From NCBI RefSeq assembly GCF_023897065.1, contig NZ_JAMHIV010000013.1, positions 1 to 64,000 on the forward strand: a stretch of DNA of 64,000 nucleotides, written 5' to 3'. Numbering within the stretch: position 1 is the stretch's first letter; each line of letters begins with the position of its first letter. The notes under the pieces are model-generated. The model was given only the letters and a program-made list of their open reading frames with translations, ran no database searches and was not told the origin of the DNA. Source of the stretch: Crossiella sp. SN42. GTDB lineage: Bacteria; Actinomycetota; Actinomycetes; Mycobacteriales; Pseudonocardiaceae. Positions 54,676-63,390 of the stretch are shown here, in pieces. The position numbers were made by a program, and so were the translations under genes.

Positions 54676-56463
54676 TCAGCCCGCGGACAGCAGCTGCCCC
54701 AGTGCCGGGTCGATGGCCGCGCCGTCCTCGGCGACGGACACCGAGCCGCCCGTGGACTGGGCGATCTTGGTGAGTGGGGCGCGTTCCGGGTCGGGGCCGA
54801 TCGTGATGAAGCTGATCGCGACCTTCTTGTTCGGGTTCCGCACCTTGTCCAGCTCGGCCTGCAACTGCTGCAGGTTCAGACCGCCGTCGTTGGGGCCGTC
54901 GGTGAGCACCACGATCCGGTTCGTCCGCCCTTGCTCGTAATTCTCCACAGCGGAGCGGTAAACCACAGCCAGGCTTGAGTACAGCTGCGTGGCGCTGACC
55001 GGCTTCAAGCTGTCGACGGCGGTGCGCAAGGCGTTCCGTTGCTGCTCAATCCCCTTGGTGGGCACCAGTTGCCGGTAGGGCTTCTTCCCGTCCAGCGACC
55101 GGGAGAACTCCCACATACCCATAGAACCGGACACGGACCGGTCGACCTGCCCGCGCAGCGCGGCTTTCAGCCAGTCCATCCGCGACTTGCCACCACCGCC
55201 GTCGGCGCTCATCGAGCCGGAGACGTCCACCAGCACGGTCACCGTCTGGCCGTTGTCCACCGAGCTCGCCCAGGACGCGGCCAGCTGCTGGGTGGTGTTC
55301 TCATCCGCGGGGGCCAGCAGCTCGTCGTTGGCCAGCCAGGTGATGCCGGGGGAGGTGCGCGGGCGGTCGTTGGTGCTGCGCACCCGGACCCCGGACTCCT
55401 GGGCGAGCACCTTCTCCTGGTTGGGCTCGCGCAGGTAGTCGCTGAACTTCTGGGCCGCGCGCACCTGCGCGTCGTTGATCCACTCCCCGGACAGCGGCAG
55501 CAGCGGGAAGTCCGCGGCGGGCGCGGGGCCCGCGGCCGGGATGCCGTAGAGCGGGCGTTCCGGTTTGGGGCCGCCGTCCTTGCCCAGGTTGCGGCGGAAC
55601 AGGTCGATCTCCAGCACCGGCACCGCGTCGTAGCGCGAGGTGGCCAGGTCGGGGGTCTTGCTCAGCTCGACCAGCGCGTCCTGGGTGGTCGCGGGCACGT
55701 TGGCGACCTTGGCCTTGGCCACCTGGTTCAGCGTGGCGCGCACCGCGGGCTGGTTGAGCATGTCCATGGTGACCGGGCCGCGTTCCTTCTTGCCCGCCCA
55801 GGCCAGCGCGCACTGCAGGGCCAGCGCGCTGGCCGGGTTGCGCACCAGGTCCGGCACGCCCATGGTGAACCGGCCCCAGTCGCTGACGCCGAAGCGCTTC
55901 CAGCCGTCGGGGGCGGAGAGCAGCTCGGGGATCTCGCTCCAGCGGAAGCCCCGGCCGGAGCGCAGGGGCTGCGCCGCGGCCTCGGGCACCGCGAGCACCA
56001 CGGGGGAGTTGCCGATGGACTCCGCGGCCGCGCCCAGCAGCGACCTGTTCTGCGCGCGCAGCTGGTTCACCCACAGCGAGGACTCCGGCAGCCAGGCCGA
56101 GGGCGGCTGGCCCAGCTTGCTGGTGTCCCAGCCCTGGGTCAGCGCGGTGAGCACGCTGGCGGAGTCCAGCGCCTGCACGTCGGCGCGCAGGCAGTAGTCG
56201 TCGATCACCGGGCGCTGGCCGTTCCAGGCGATCGCCGCGCTGTTCAGCGGCTCGAACACGCTGGGCGTGACCACCACCCGCATGGTCAGCTCGCCCTGCC
56301 TGCACTCCCCGGCCTGCGCGGCCGCCCTGCGGTCCAGGATGCCGCCCAGCCAGGTCCAGCTGAGGTAGCCGAGGACGACCAACGCGACCACGCCGACGAC
56401 CACGAAGGGCCATCGAGCCATCCCGCGCCGGGTGCCTTCCCCAGCCGCGCGGTGTCGAGCCAT
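54676..56463 (-). CDS. Membrane-anchored substrate-binding-like/VWA protein
   Basis: 595 aa. N-terminal membrane helix [19 protein letters not shown], then a periplasmic-binding-protein-like domain (about 55-370) and a von Willebrand factor A domain (about 405-590). The MIDAS motif is complete: DVSGSMS, a Thr in SATQLYSSL and an Asp in [10 protein letters not shown]. Members are extracellular and bind metal-dependent ligands; the actual partner is unknown. RBS AAGGGG. Confidence 0.83.
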   Translation of the reverse strand: MARHRAAGEGTRRGMARWPFVVVGVVALVVLGYLSWTWLGGILDRRAAAQAGECRQGELTMRVVVTPSVFEPLNSAAIAWNGQRPVIDDYCLRADVQALDSASVLTALTQGWDTSKLGQPPSAWLPESSLWVNQLRAQNRSLLGAAAESIGNSPVVLAVPEAAAQPLRSGRGFRWSEIPELLSAPDGWKRFGVSDWGRFTMGVPDLVRNPASALALQCALAWAGKKERGPVTMDMLNQPAVRATLNQVAKAKVANVPATTQDALVELSKTPDLATSRYDAVPVLEIDLFRRNLGKDGGPKPERPLYGIPAAGPAPAADFPLLPLSGEWINDAQVRAAQKFSDYLREPNQEKVLAQESGVRVRSTNDRPRTSPGITWLANDELLAPADENTTQQLAASWASSVDNGQTVTVLVDVSGSMSADGGGGKSRMDWLKAALRGQVDRSVSGSMGMWEFSRSLDGKKPYRQLVPTKGIEQQRNALRTAVDSLKPVSATQLYSSLAVVYRSAVENYEQGRTNRIVVLTDGPNDGGLNLQQLQAELDKVRNPNKKVAISFITIGPDPERAPLTKIAQSTGGSVSVAEDGAAIDPALGQLLSAG

Positions 56464-56595
56464 CCGACATCCCCTTCAGCCCTGCGTGATCGACCGGCAT
56501 TTCCGTACCGGGATCACCATCAAACCGTTGGTAATCAACAGCCACGAACCGTCAGCGTGTCACGCTAACAGGTGACAGAAGAGCGTCAAGATATG

Positions 56596-57561
56596 TCACG
56601 GAGAGTGGATAGCGGCTGAGGTTTGCGGAAACTTGTTGTGATCGTCGCCCGGGGAGCCCCCCACTGGCGGCTCCGGCCATCCGAGCAGCGTGCGGCACAA
56701 CTCGACCAGCGCCGCGCGCAGCGGCTCGGCCCGGCGCGAAAATGCACTTTGCATTTTGACGTACTCCGCCCGGCCTTCCCCTGTTTCGATCCGGACCGGC
56801 GGATAACCCAGTGCCGCGAGATCGTAGGGGCTGGCCCGCATGTCGAGTTCGCGCACCGCCAAGGCCAACTCGAAACAGTCCGCGATCAGTGCCGACGGCG
56901 TGTGCGGCGCGAGTTTGTAACCCCACCGGAACAGGTCCATGGTGGCGTGCAGGCAGCCCGGCTGCTCCAGCTCCAGCTGGCCCTCGCGGGTGGGTTGCAG
57001 AGTGTTCAGCGGCCGCGCGGGCTCGGTGAAGAACCGGAAGGCGTCGAAGTGCGAGCAGCGCACCTGGCTGTTCTCCACCAGCCGGTCGGTGCCCTCGTGC
57101 CCCAGCCGCAGCGGCCAGCCCACGTGCCGGACCTGCTCCGGCGAGGTCCGGTAGACCATCGCCCATTCGTGTAGTCCGAAGCAGCCCAGCCGCGGCGGCC
57201 TGCTCGCGGTCGCGCTGAGCAGGGCCACCACGAACTCCGCGGTGCGCCGCCGGGCGGGCGGGAAGGCCGCCGGGTCCAGCGTGACGCCCTCGGCCGTGCG
57301 CGTGTAGGCGGGCCAGCGCAAATACTCCAGCGCCGAGTCCCCGGCCAGGGTCACCCCCGGCCCCGGATGCCACCGCTCCAGCTGCGCGGGCTTGAAGCTG
57401 TAGTAGGTGAACATGAAGTCCAGCACCGGGTGCTTCTCGCCGCCGGCCTTGCGGGCGCGGTGCCCCTCGGTCCACGGGCGGATGCGCTCCAGGTAGGTGG
57501 CGCGCTGTGCGTGCCAGTCCGCCTCGTCCAGGACGAGGTGCTGGGCAGGCGTGGCGACCAC
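56596..57561 (-). CDS. Conserved protein, often annotated as 3-methyladenine DNA glycosylase
   Basis: 321 aa. The sequence (VLDEADWHAQRATYLERIRP, KHPVLDFMFTYYSFKPAQLE, CFGLHEWAMVYR) matches an actinobacterial family that automatic pipelines often label 3-methyladenine DNA glycosylase. I see no helix-hairpin-helix or catalytic motif supporting that label. GTG 57561 is supported by -10 TAGAAT 6 nt upstream (leaderless). Function not established. Confidence 0.7.
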   Translation of the reverse strand: MVATPAQHLVLDEADWHAQRATYLERIRPWTEGHRARKAGGEKHPVLDFMFTYYSFKPAQLERWHPGPGVTLAGDSALEYLRWPAYTRTAEGVTLDPAAFPPARRRTAEFVVALLSATASRPPRLGCFGLHEWAMVYRTSPEQVRHVGWPLRLGHEGTDRLVENSQVRCSHFDAFRFFTEPARPLNTLQPTREGQLELEQPGCLHATMDLFRWGYKLAPHTPSALIADCFELALAVRELDMRASPYDLAALGYPPVRIETGEGRAEYVKMQSAFSRRAEPLRAALVELCRTLLGWPEPPVGGSPGDDHNKFPQTSAAIHSP

Positions 57562-57575
57562 CTGCCGATTCTAGG

Positions 57576-58280
57576 TCACGCCAACCCGAGCACCGCCCAG
57601 CAGATCTTGCCGCCGGCGCTGGGGGTGCGGCCGTGGGAAAGGGCGAGCTGGCCGACCGCCGGTGGCGCGGGGGGAGTGGTGCCCGGCACCCGGTCGCGCA
57701 CGGACAGGCTGAGCCGGTTCTCGCGCAGCCGCACCCGCACCCACACCTCCGGGCTGCCCTCGGCCACCGCGCCGGCCACCAGCTCGTCGACGATCAGCAG
57801 CGCGTCGCCGAGCACCTCGTGCCAGCCCCAGTCCAGGCAGGCGTCGGTGACGAACAGCCGGGCCCGCAGCGCGCTGATGTCCCCGCCGGGCAGGTGCACC
57901 TCCCGCTGCCGGACCGCCGGTGGCGCCCGGCAGACCCGCACCGCCTCGGCCAGCGTCGCGCACACCGGCATCACCTTGGGCAGCACGCCGCGCAGCAGCA
58001 CCTCCCGCAGCTCCGGCTCCGGGGCGACCAGGGCCATCGGGATGCCCGGCCACTCGTTGACCCGCTGCCAGACCCGGTAGAACAGGCCGACGCCGTGCGC
58101 GGGACCGACCTCAAGACGGGCCAGGTTGACCACCAGCGCGCCCGGTTCCTCCGCGGCCACCTTGAGCAGCCCGTCCAGCAGCCGGTGGTGGGTGGACAGG
58201 TCGAGCCGGCCCATCGGCTGCACCACGGCGAGGTGACGACGGCTCCAGGTGATCAGCCGGAGCGGGCTGGGCCCGGTCAT
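57576..58280 (-). CDS. STAS-like/degenerate HATPase protein
   Basis: 234 aa from ATG 58280, overlapping the sigma-factor stop (ATGA). N-terminal STAS-like half (VVQPMGRLDLSTHHRLL, ALVVNLARLEVGPAHGVGL). The C-terminal HATPase-like half has VDELVAGAV where the N box should read ELVANAV, and the G2 glycine loop is replaced by PAVGQLALS. ATP binding is therefore doubtful. It is paralogous to the protein at 40464-41219, which keeps these motifs. Coupling to the sigma gene suggests a role in its control. Confidence 0.78.
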   Translation of the reverse strand: MTGPSPLRLITWSRRHLAVVQPMGRLDLSTHHRLLDGLLKVAAEEPGALVVNLARLEVGPAHGVGLFYRVWQRVNEWPGIPMALVAPEPELREVLLRGVLPKVMPVCATLAEAVRVCRAPPAVRQREVHLPGGDISALRARLFVTDACLDWGWHEVLGDALLIVDELVAGAVAEGSPEVWVRVRLRENRLSLSVRDRVPGTTPPAPPAVGQLALSHGRTPSAGGKICWAVLGLA

Positions 58281-58801
58281 GCCTCCGCGGAGTCCCGCCG
58301 TGCGAGCCTGCGCCGGATCCGCCTCCTGCCCGCCTTGGCCGCCGCTTCCACCGCGGCTTCGCTGAGCCGCAGCCGCTGCGCGACCTCGCGGAAGGAGCGG
58401 CCCTCGGCCAGCAGCAGGAGCAGGACGCGGTCCGACTCGTCCACCAGGTCCTTCTGGTCGAGCATCCACACCGCGTGCATCCGGTCCACCACCACCTCCG
58501 CGGGGCCGCTGGTCTGCAGCGGGGCCAGCATCGGGTGGTCGAACACCCGGTTGGCCACCGACTGCTTGCGGAGGTGGTCCACGCACAGGCGTTTGACCAC
58601 GGTCATCAGGAACTGCCGCAACCGGCTGCGATCCAGGCCAGGATGCGCGGCGGTGCGGATGAAGGCTTCGTGCACGAGATCCTCGGCGTCGTCCCCCGCG
58701 CCGCGTCGGGCGGCGAGGCGGACCAGTTCGGGGCGCAGCAGCGCGCACTGTCGCCAGTCGTGGGCGGAGAAGGACAGGGTGTTCGGTGACGTGGTGCTCA
58801 T
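58277..58801 (-). CDS. RNA polymerase sigma factor (ECF-like)
   Basis: 174 aa from ATG 58801; upstream in-frame starts lack RBS. Region 2: DDAEDLVHEAFIRTAAHPGL and LMTVVKRLCVDHLRKQS. Region 4: LLLAEGRSFREVAQRLRLSE with a helix-turn-helix. No anti-sigma gene of the zinc type is nearby; the coupled STAS/HATPase-like protein may take that part. Target promoters unknown. Confidence 0.82.
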   Translation of the reverse strand: MSTTSPNTLSFSAHDWRQCALLRPELVRLAARRGAGDDAEDLVHEAFIRTAAHPGLDRSRLRQFLMTVVKRLCVDHLRKQSVANRVFDHPMLAPLQTSGPAEVVVDRMHAVWMLDQKDLVDESDRVLLLLLAEGRSFREVAQRLRLSEAAVEAAAKAGRRRIRRRLARRDSAEA

Positions 58802-59074
58802 GGCGGCCCCACTGATCAAAGTTGTTACCCTCTGTGAGTATGTCGCTACTGTGTCTACCCGCGCGCCGCCCGGCGGGGTGTGAGCCAGTTCACAGTTCAA
58901 GCAGGACGTGATCGTTCGTAGTTCTTCATGGGGGATGAGCTACAGGTCGTCAGCGGGACGCCACGCCGGAGTAGGGAGGGTGCGGGCGTTTCCGTCGCTG
59001 GCAACCACAGGGTGGGATGGCGCGACCCGAGCGGGCGGATGTCACGATTTGCCCCGGGCGCGGACCGTCCCGCA
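58802..59074. other. Intergenic leader and spacer, no feature recognised
   Basis: It holds the sigma-gene promoter region. Open frames here lack RBS and protein-like composition, and I see no convincing promoter, tRNA or repeat. Confidence 0.4.
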
Positions 59075-59117
59075 CAACAGAGCCCGGCGTCCGGCATGTG
59101 GACGCCGGGCTCTGTTG
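59075..59117. repeat. Perfect 18-bp hairpin
   Basis: CAACAGAGCCCGGCGTCC (59075-59092) and GGACGCCGGGCTCTGTTG (59100-59117), loop GGCATGT. No U-tract on either side and no gene ends directly before it, so it may be an isolated bidirectional terminator or a repeat element. Confidence 0.75.
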
Positions 59118-59140
59118 CATTGGGCGTGCTCCGCACGCCA

Positions 59141-59234
59141 GATTTTTCGCTCTTGAGTCGCCTCGTCACGCATCCGCCGCACGCGAAGCAAGCTTCGGAT
59201 GCGTCGGACGCGTGACAAGGCGACGCGAAAAATC
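59141..59234. repeat. Imperfect palindrome of about 94 bp
   Basis: Arms begin GATTTTTCGC and end GCGAAAAATC, continue through GTCGCCT/AGGCGAC and GTCACGC/GCGTGAC, and meet at CGAAGC-AA-GCTTCG. A 6-nt insertion and a few mismatches interrupt the left arm. It has the same general form as the palindrome at 27918. Confidence 0.7.
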
Positions 59235-59401
59235 AACCCCACCGCGATGTCAGAGGCCCGCCGTGTCGCTGGCGCGCCACGCCTCTTCGCGACAAGTCAT
59301 CGCGAGTGATGATCCGCGGGCCGTTGTCGCTGGCCTGGTGCGCCGCTTGGGCCGACACGCCGCCCCGCTTCGGCCTACGCCCGTCCCAGTTGGGCTCACG
59401 T

Positions 59402-59528
59402 CCCGCCCCGCTTTGGCCAACCCCCCGTCCGGCATGGCCAACCCCCCGCCCCGCTTTGGTCAACGCCCTGTCCGGCATGGTCAACCCCCGTCCGCAACGG
59501 CCAATCCTCCGTGCCGCGACGGCCGAAT
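59402..59528. repeat. Dimeric minisatellite with 21- and 22-bp units
   Basis: Two unit types alternate. One ends GCTTTGGYCAAC (59402-59421, 59443-59464), the other reads GTCCGGCATGGYCAAC (59422-59442, 59465-59485). Two more degenerate units follow to about 59528. No spacer uniqueness, so not a CRISPR array. Confidence 0.7.
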
Positions 59529-59552
59529 TCCCCCTCCCCCGGGTGCCAGAAC

Positions 59553-59592
59553 GGCCAACGCTCCGGGCGAGGTGTTCGCCGGAGGGTTGGCC
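59553..59592 (-). terminator. Terminator of the CNNM operon
   Basis: GGCCAACGCTCCGG (59553-59566) pairs with CCGGAGGGTTGGCC (59579-59592), one mismatch. It lies 20 bp beyond the stop of the minus-strand CNNM gene. Confidence 0.6.
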
Positions 59593-59611
59593 GTTCTTGT
59601 TCCGTGTGTGG

Positions 59612-60655
59612 CTAGCTGGGGACGTGGGTTGCGTCTCGGACTGTGCCCACGTACTCCTCGACCAGGTCCTCCAGAGCGACCACGCCGAGCATGGTGCCGT
59701 CGGCGGCGACCGCGCCGGCCAGGTGGCTTTGGGCTCGGCGCAGGGCGGCGACCGCCTCGTCCAGGCGGGCGTCGGCTGGCAGTTCCGGCAGGCCGCGGAT
59801 GCGGTTGCGGGGGACCGGGGTCGCTGGGTCCGCGCCTGCCAGGTCCAGGACGTCCTTGACGTGCAGGTAGCCGCGGACCGAGCCGGTGCTGGTGCGGACC
59901 GGGAACCTGGAGTAGCCGGTGCTGATCACCGCTTGTTGCACGTCGCCGACCGTGGGCTGTTCCGGGACCGTGGTCAGCTTGTCCAGGGGGACCAGGACGT
60001 CAGCGACCGTGCGCTGGGCTGAGGACAGGGTCTGGGTGAGCCTGCGGTGTTCGGAGTCGTCGAGCAGGCCCTCGCGGCGGGACTCGGCGATCAGCTCGGA
60101 CAGCTCGGTGGGGGTGTAGGCGCTGTCCAGCTCGTCCTTCGGCTCCACCTTGAGCAGCCGGAGCACGCCGTTGGCCAGCCAGTTCAGCGTGGTGATCACC
60201 GGGCGGACCACCCGGACGAAGAACACCAGCGCGGGCACCATGCGCAGCGAGGTGCGTTCCGGGCCGGCGATGGCGATGTTCTTCGGCACCATCTCGCCGA
60301 GCACGATGTGCAGCATCACCACGATCAGCACCGCGGCCACGAAGGCCAGCACGTCGGCCACCGCCTCCGGCACGCCCAGCGGCACCAGCAGCGGACTGAG
60401 CTGCGCGGCCACCGCGGGCTTGGCGATGGCGCCCAGCGCGATCGAGCACAGCGTGATGCCCAGCTGCGCCCCGGCCAGCATCAGCGAGATCCGCTCGCTG
60501 GCCGCGATCACCGTGCGCGCCCCGGCCGAACCGGCGTCGGCGAGCAGTTCCAGGCGGTCCCGGCGGGCGCTGATCAGGGCGAACTCCGCGCCCACGAAGA
60601 AGGCGTTGAGCGCCAGCAACAGCACCGAGACCAGCAGGGCCACTCCGCCGCTCAT
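59612..60655 (-). CDS. CNNM/CorC-family membrane protein, short form
   Basis: 347 aa. DUF21/CNNM transmembrane domain (ALLVSVLLLALNAFFVGAEF, LGEMVPKNIAIAG), then a CBS pair (about 205-330, e.g. STGYSRFPVRTSTG, LVEEYVGTVRD). The usual C-terminal CorC_HlyC domain is absent. Such proteins export magnesium or related ions or regulate that export. Start ATG overlaps the stop of the upstream paralogue (ATGA, 60652-60655). Confidence 0.87.
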   Translation of the reverse strand: MSGGVALLVSVLLLALNAFFVGAEFALISARRDRLELLADAGSAGARTVIAASERISLMLAGAQLGITLCSIALGAIAKPAVAAQLSPLLVPLGVPEAVADVLAFVAAVLIVVMLHIVLGEMVPKNIAIAGPERTSLRMVPALVFFVRVVRPVITTLNWLANGVLRLLKVEPKDELDSAYTPTELSELIAESRREGLLDDSEHRRLTQTLSSAQRTVADVLVPLDKLTTVPEQPTVGDVQQAVISTGYSRFPVRTSTGSVRGYLHVKDVLDLAGADPATPVPRNRIRGLPELPADARLDEAVAALRRAQSHLAGAVAADGTMLGVVALEDLVEEYVGTVRDATHVPS

Positions 60656-62010
60656 GCCCGCACCTCCTCAGGCGCGACCACAGAACCGACCGGGGCCTGC
60701 TCGGGCACGCGGGTGACCCGCAGCTCGGCGATCCGGTTGCGGTCCATTCGCATCACGGTCAGCCGCCAGCCGTCGTGCCGGACCTCGTCGCCCACCTGCG
60801 GGATGCGGCCCAGCCGGTAGAGCACGTAGCCGGCGATGGTCTCGTAGTCGCCGTCGGGCAGGTCAAAACCGGTGGCCTCGGCCACCTCGTCGCCGCGCAG
60901 CAGACCCGAGACCATCCAGCTCTGCTTGCCCAGCGGGCGGACCGGGTTGACCTCGCCGCGGTCGTGCTCGTCCCGCACGTCCCCGACGATCTCCTCCACC
61001 AGGTCCTCCAGGGTGACCAGGCCCGCCGTGCCGCCGTACTCGTCGACCACCAGCGCCACCTGGAGACCCGAGGCGCGCAGCCGGTCCAGCAGCGCGTCCC
61101 CCTCCAGGGTGTCCGGCACCGTCGGCACCGGGCGGGCCAGCGAGGCGACCCTGGTGGTGTCGCGTTGCGCCACCGGGACGCCGAAGGCCTGCTTCACGTG
61201 CACCACGCCGATCACGTCGTCCAGGTCGCCGCTGTGCACCGGGAACCGGGAGAACCCGGTGCGCTGGCTCAGCTCGATCAGGTCCAGCACGCTGGCGTCC
61301 GAGCGCAGCGCCTGCACGTGCACCCGTGGCGTCATCAGCTCATCGGCCAGCCGGTCGCCGAAGCGCAGCGAGCGGTCCAGCAAGGTGGCGGTGCTCTTGT
61401 CCAGGGTGCCGCGCACCGCGCTGGTGCGCACCAGCGAGCCCAGCTCGTGCGGGGACCGCGCCGAGCGCAGCTCCTCCACCGGCTCGACGCCGAACATGCG
61501 CACGATCCAGTTCGCCGCCCCGTTCAGCCCGGTGATCACCCAGCCGAAGGCGCCGGAGAACCCGGCCTGCAAGCCCGCGGTGGCGCGGGCGGTGGACAGC
61601 GGCCTGGCGATGGCCAGGTTCTTGGGCACCAGCTCGCCGAAGACCATGGACAGCACGTTGGCCATCAGCACGGCCAGCGCCAGGGCGATCACCAGCGAGG
61701 CCGACTGGGGCAGCCCCAGCCAGCTCAGCAACGGGCCGAACAGCCTCGCCAGCGCCGGTTCGGCCAGGTAACCGGTGACCAGGGTGGTGATGCTGATGCC
61801 CAGCTGGGCGCCGGAGAGCTGGAAGGACAGCGTCCGGTGCGCGTGCTGGACCTGCTTGGACCTGCGGTCGCCGACATCACGCGCGTGCGCGTCGACAGTG
61901 CTGCGCTCCAGCGCGGACAGGGAGAACTCGGCGGCCACGAACAGGCCGGTGCCCAGGGTCAGCACCACCAGGCCGACCAGGCTGAGCACGATGGAAAGCG
62001 TTCCGGTCAC
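60652..62010 (-). CDS. CNNM/CorC-family membrane protein, full-length form
   Basis: 452 aa. CNNM domain (LSIVLSLVGLVVLTLGTGLF, VFGELVPKNLAIARP), CBS pair (RTGFSRFPVHSGDLDDVIG, LVVDEYGGTAGLV) and a C-terminal CorC_HlyC domain (from WMVSGLLRGDEVAEATGFD). GTG 62010 has GGAGG 7 nt upstream. Together with its short paralogue it likely forms a heteromeric ion transporter, a pairing common in actinobacteria. Confidence 0.88.
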   Translation of the reverse strand: MTGTLSIVLSLVGLVVLTLGTGLFVAAEFSLSALERSTVDAHARDVGDRRSKQVQHAHRTLSFQLSGAQLGISITTLVTGYLAEPALARLFGPLLSWLGLPQSASLVIALALAVLMANVLSMVFGELVPKNLAIARPLSTARATAGLQAGFSGAFGWVITGLNGAANWIVRMFGVEPVEELRSARSPHELGSLVRTSAVRGTLDKSTATLLDRSLRFGDRLADELMTPRVHVQALRSDASVLDLIELSQRTGFSRFPVHSGDLDDVIGVVHVKQAFGVPVAQRDTTRVASLARPVPTVPDTLEGDALLDRLRASGLQVALVVDEYGGTAGLVTLEDLVEEIVGDVRDEHDRGEVNPVRPLGKQSWMVSGLLRGDEVAEATGFDLPDGDYETIAGYVLYRLGRIPQVGDEVRHDGWRLTVMRMDRNRIAELRVTRVPEQAPVGSVVAPEEVRA

Positions 62011-62050
62011 CTCGGGCCTCCGAGGAGACGGGTGTCCGGGTTGCTATGAC

Positions 62051-62071
62051 AGCCGGGGCTTTCCCCCGGCT
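62051..62071. other. Hairpin in the CNNM operon leader
   Basis: AGCCGGGG-CTTTC-CCCCGGCT, a perfect 8-bp stem about 40 bp upstream of the GTG at 62010. No known ion riboswitch core is recognised around it. Confidence 0.45.
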
Positions 62072-62237
62072 CGCTACTGTTTCCGGGGGACCGCGCGTCT
62101 GGCACGGGGTGCTTCACTCCTCAAACAGGATGGATCACAGGATCGGACCCGCGTGCGCGGATCGTACCCAGTGTAAGCGCTGGACAAACGCGGTCCGGCG
62201 GCAAAGCTGTGACCCATGTCCCCTCTTCGCGGGAACA

Positions 62238-63266
62238 TCAGCGCGGCGGCGCCGTGGAGTCGCGCAGCACGACCTCGCCGTTGACCCGCACCGACCGGGC
62301 CTGCGGCGGCGGGTCCTCATCCAGCGCCAGCCTGGCCGCGCGCTCGCCCATCTCCTCCAGCGGCAGCCGGACCGTGGTCAGCGAAGGCACCAGGTCGGAC
62401 AGGGTGGGGATGTCGTCGAACCCGGCCACCGAGATGTCCGCCGGGATGGTCAGCCCGGCCGCGCGGAAGGCGGCCATCGCGCCCAGCGCCATCACGTCGT
62501 TGACGGCGAACACGCAGGTCGCCCTGGTCTTGCCGGCCAGCAGCCGCTCGGCGGCCGCGTAGCCGCCGTCGCGGGTGAACCCGCCGTGCAGCACGTCCTC
62601 GGCGCCCAGCTCGATACCGGACTCGGCCAGCCCGGCCCGGAAGCCCGCCAGCCGGTCCCTGGCGCTGACCAGCTCCGGCGGCCCGGCCAGCACGGCGAAG
62701 CGGCGGTGGCCCTGCTCGATGAGCGCGCGGGCCAGCTTGGTCGCACCCAGCTTGTTGGCCGGGATCACCGTGTCCGCGGGCAGCCTGGCCTGGGACACGC
62801 AGGCCAGCCTGCCGCCCTGGGCGGTGAAGGCCTGCACCTCGGCGGCCAGCTGCGCGGTGGTGTTGCGGTCGGTGGTCCTGGTGCCCGCCAGCACGATCGC
62901 CCTGGCCCGGTGCGCGCGCAGGGTGGACAGCAGCGCCAGCTCGCGGCCGGGGTCGCGGTTGGTGGTGCCGAGCACCACGATCAGCCCGTTCTCCTCGGCC
63001 ACCCTGGTCACCCCGGCGGCGATGGAGGAGAAGTACGGGTCGGCGATGTCGTGCACCACCAGGCCGACCAGCACGCTGGAGTTGCGGGCCAGCGCCTGCG
63101 CGGAGGCGTTGGGCAGATAGCCGAGGACGCGCGCCGTGGTCAGCACCCGGTCGCGCAGCTCGGTGCTCACCTGCCGGGTGCTGCCGTTGAGCACCCGGGA
63201 CGCGGTCGCCAAGGACACGCTCGCCTGTCTGGCCACCTCGGCCAGCGTGACCTGCCGTTGCGTCAC
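62238..63266 (-). CDS. LacI-family transcriptional regulator
   Basis: 342 aa from GTG 63266, preceded by GGAGG. HTH: TLAEVARQASVSLATASRVL with the hinge QALARNSSV. The ribose-binding-protein-like sensor domain follows (LVGLVVHDIADPYFSSI, VAGFDDIPTLS). Divergent from the oxidoreductase at 63391; the intergenic region carries a perfect 16-bp LacI-type palindrome. Likely represses that gene and relieves repression on a sugar or sugar-derived ligand. Confidence 0.9.
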   Translation of the reverse strand: MTQRQVTLAEVARQASVSLATASRVLNGSTRQVSTELRDRVLTTARVLGYLPNASAQALARNSSVLVGLVVHDIADPYFSSIAAGVTRVAEENGLIVVLGTTNRDPGRELALLSTLRAHRARAIVLAGTRTTDRNTTAQLAAEVQAFTAQGGRLACVSQARLPADTVIPANKLGATKLARALIEQGHRRFAVLAGPPELVSARDRLAGFRAGLAESGIELGAEDVLHGGFTRDGGYAAAERLLAGKTRATCVFAVNDVMALGAMAAFRAAGLTIPADISVAGFDDIPTLSDLVPSLTTVRLPLEEMGERAARLALDEDPPPQARSVRVNGEVVLRDSTAPPR

Positions 63267-63312
63267 TGGTCTACCTCCATACTCGCGGTACGCAGAGTAG
63301 CGGTCGCGCGCC

Positions 63313-63342
63313 TTGACGGTGGCGATCCGGTGACCGTAGCGT
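63313..63342 (+). promoter_or_regulatory. Promoter of the Gfo/Idh/MocA gene
   Basis: TTGACG (63313-63318), 18 bp, TAGCGT (63337-63342). The LacI-type operator begins 2 nt after the -10 box and would cover the transcription start. Confidence 0.65.
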
Positions 63343-63344
63343 GT

Positions 63345-63360
63345 TGGAAAGCGCTTTCCA
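63345..63360. promoter_or_regulatory. LacI-family operator
   Basis: TGGAAAGCGCTTTCCA, a perfect 16-bp palindrome of the kind bound by LacI/GalR regulators, between the LacI gene and the oxidoreductase. Confidence 0.8.
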
Positions 63361-63390
63361 GACTGCCGCCGAAGTTCACGGGAGGTCGAC

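Noticed and set aside
58901-59074. tRNA or other small RNA gene
   Set aside because: No T-loop or acceptor-stem pattern could be found here or elsewhere in the window by eye.
59402-59528. Possible CRISPR array
   Set aside because: Units of 21-22 bp abut one another with no unique spacers, and no cas gene is present. It is a minisatellite.
62011-62237. Magnesium or manganese riboswitch before the CNNM genes
   Set aside because: Only a simple 8-bp hairpin is seen; none of the conserved cores of M-box or yybP-ykoY elements is recognisable.
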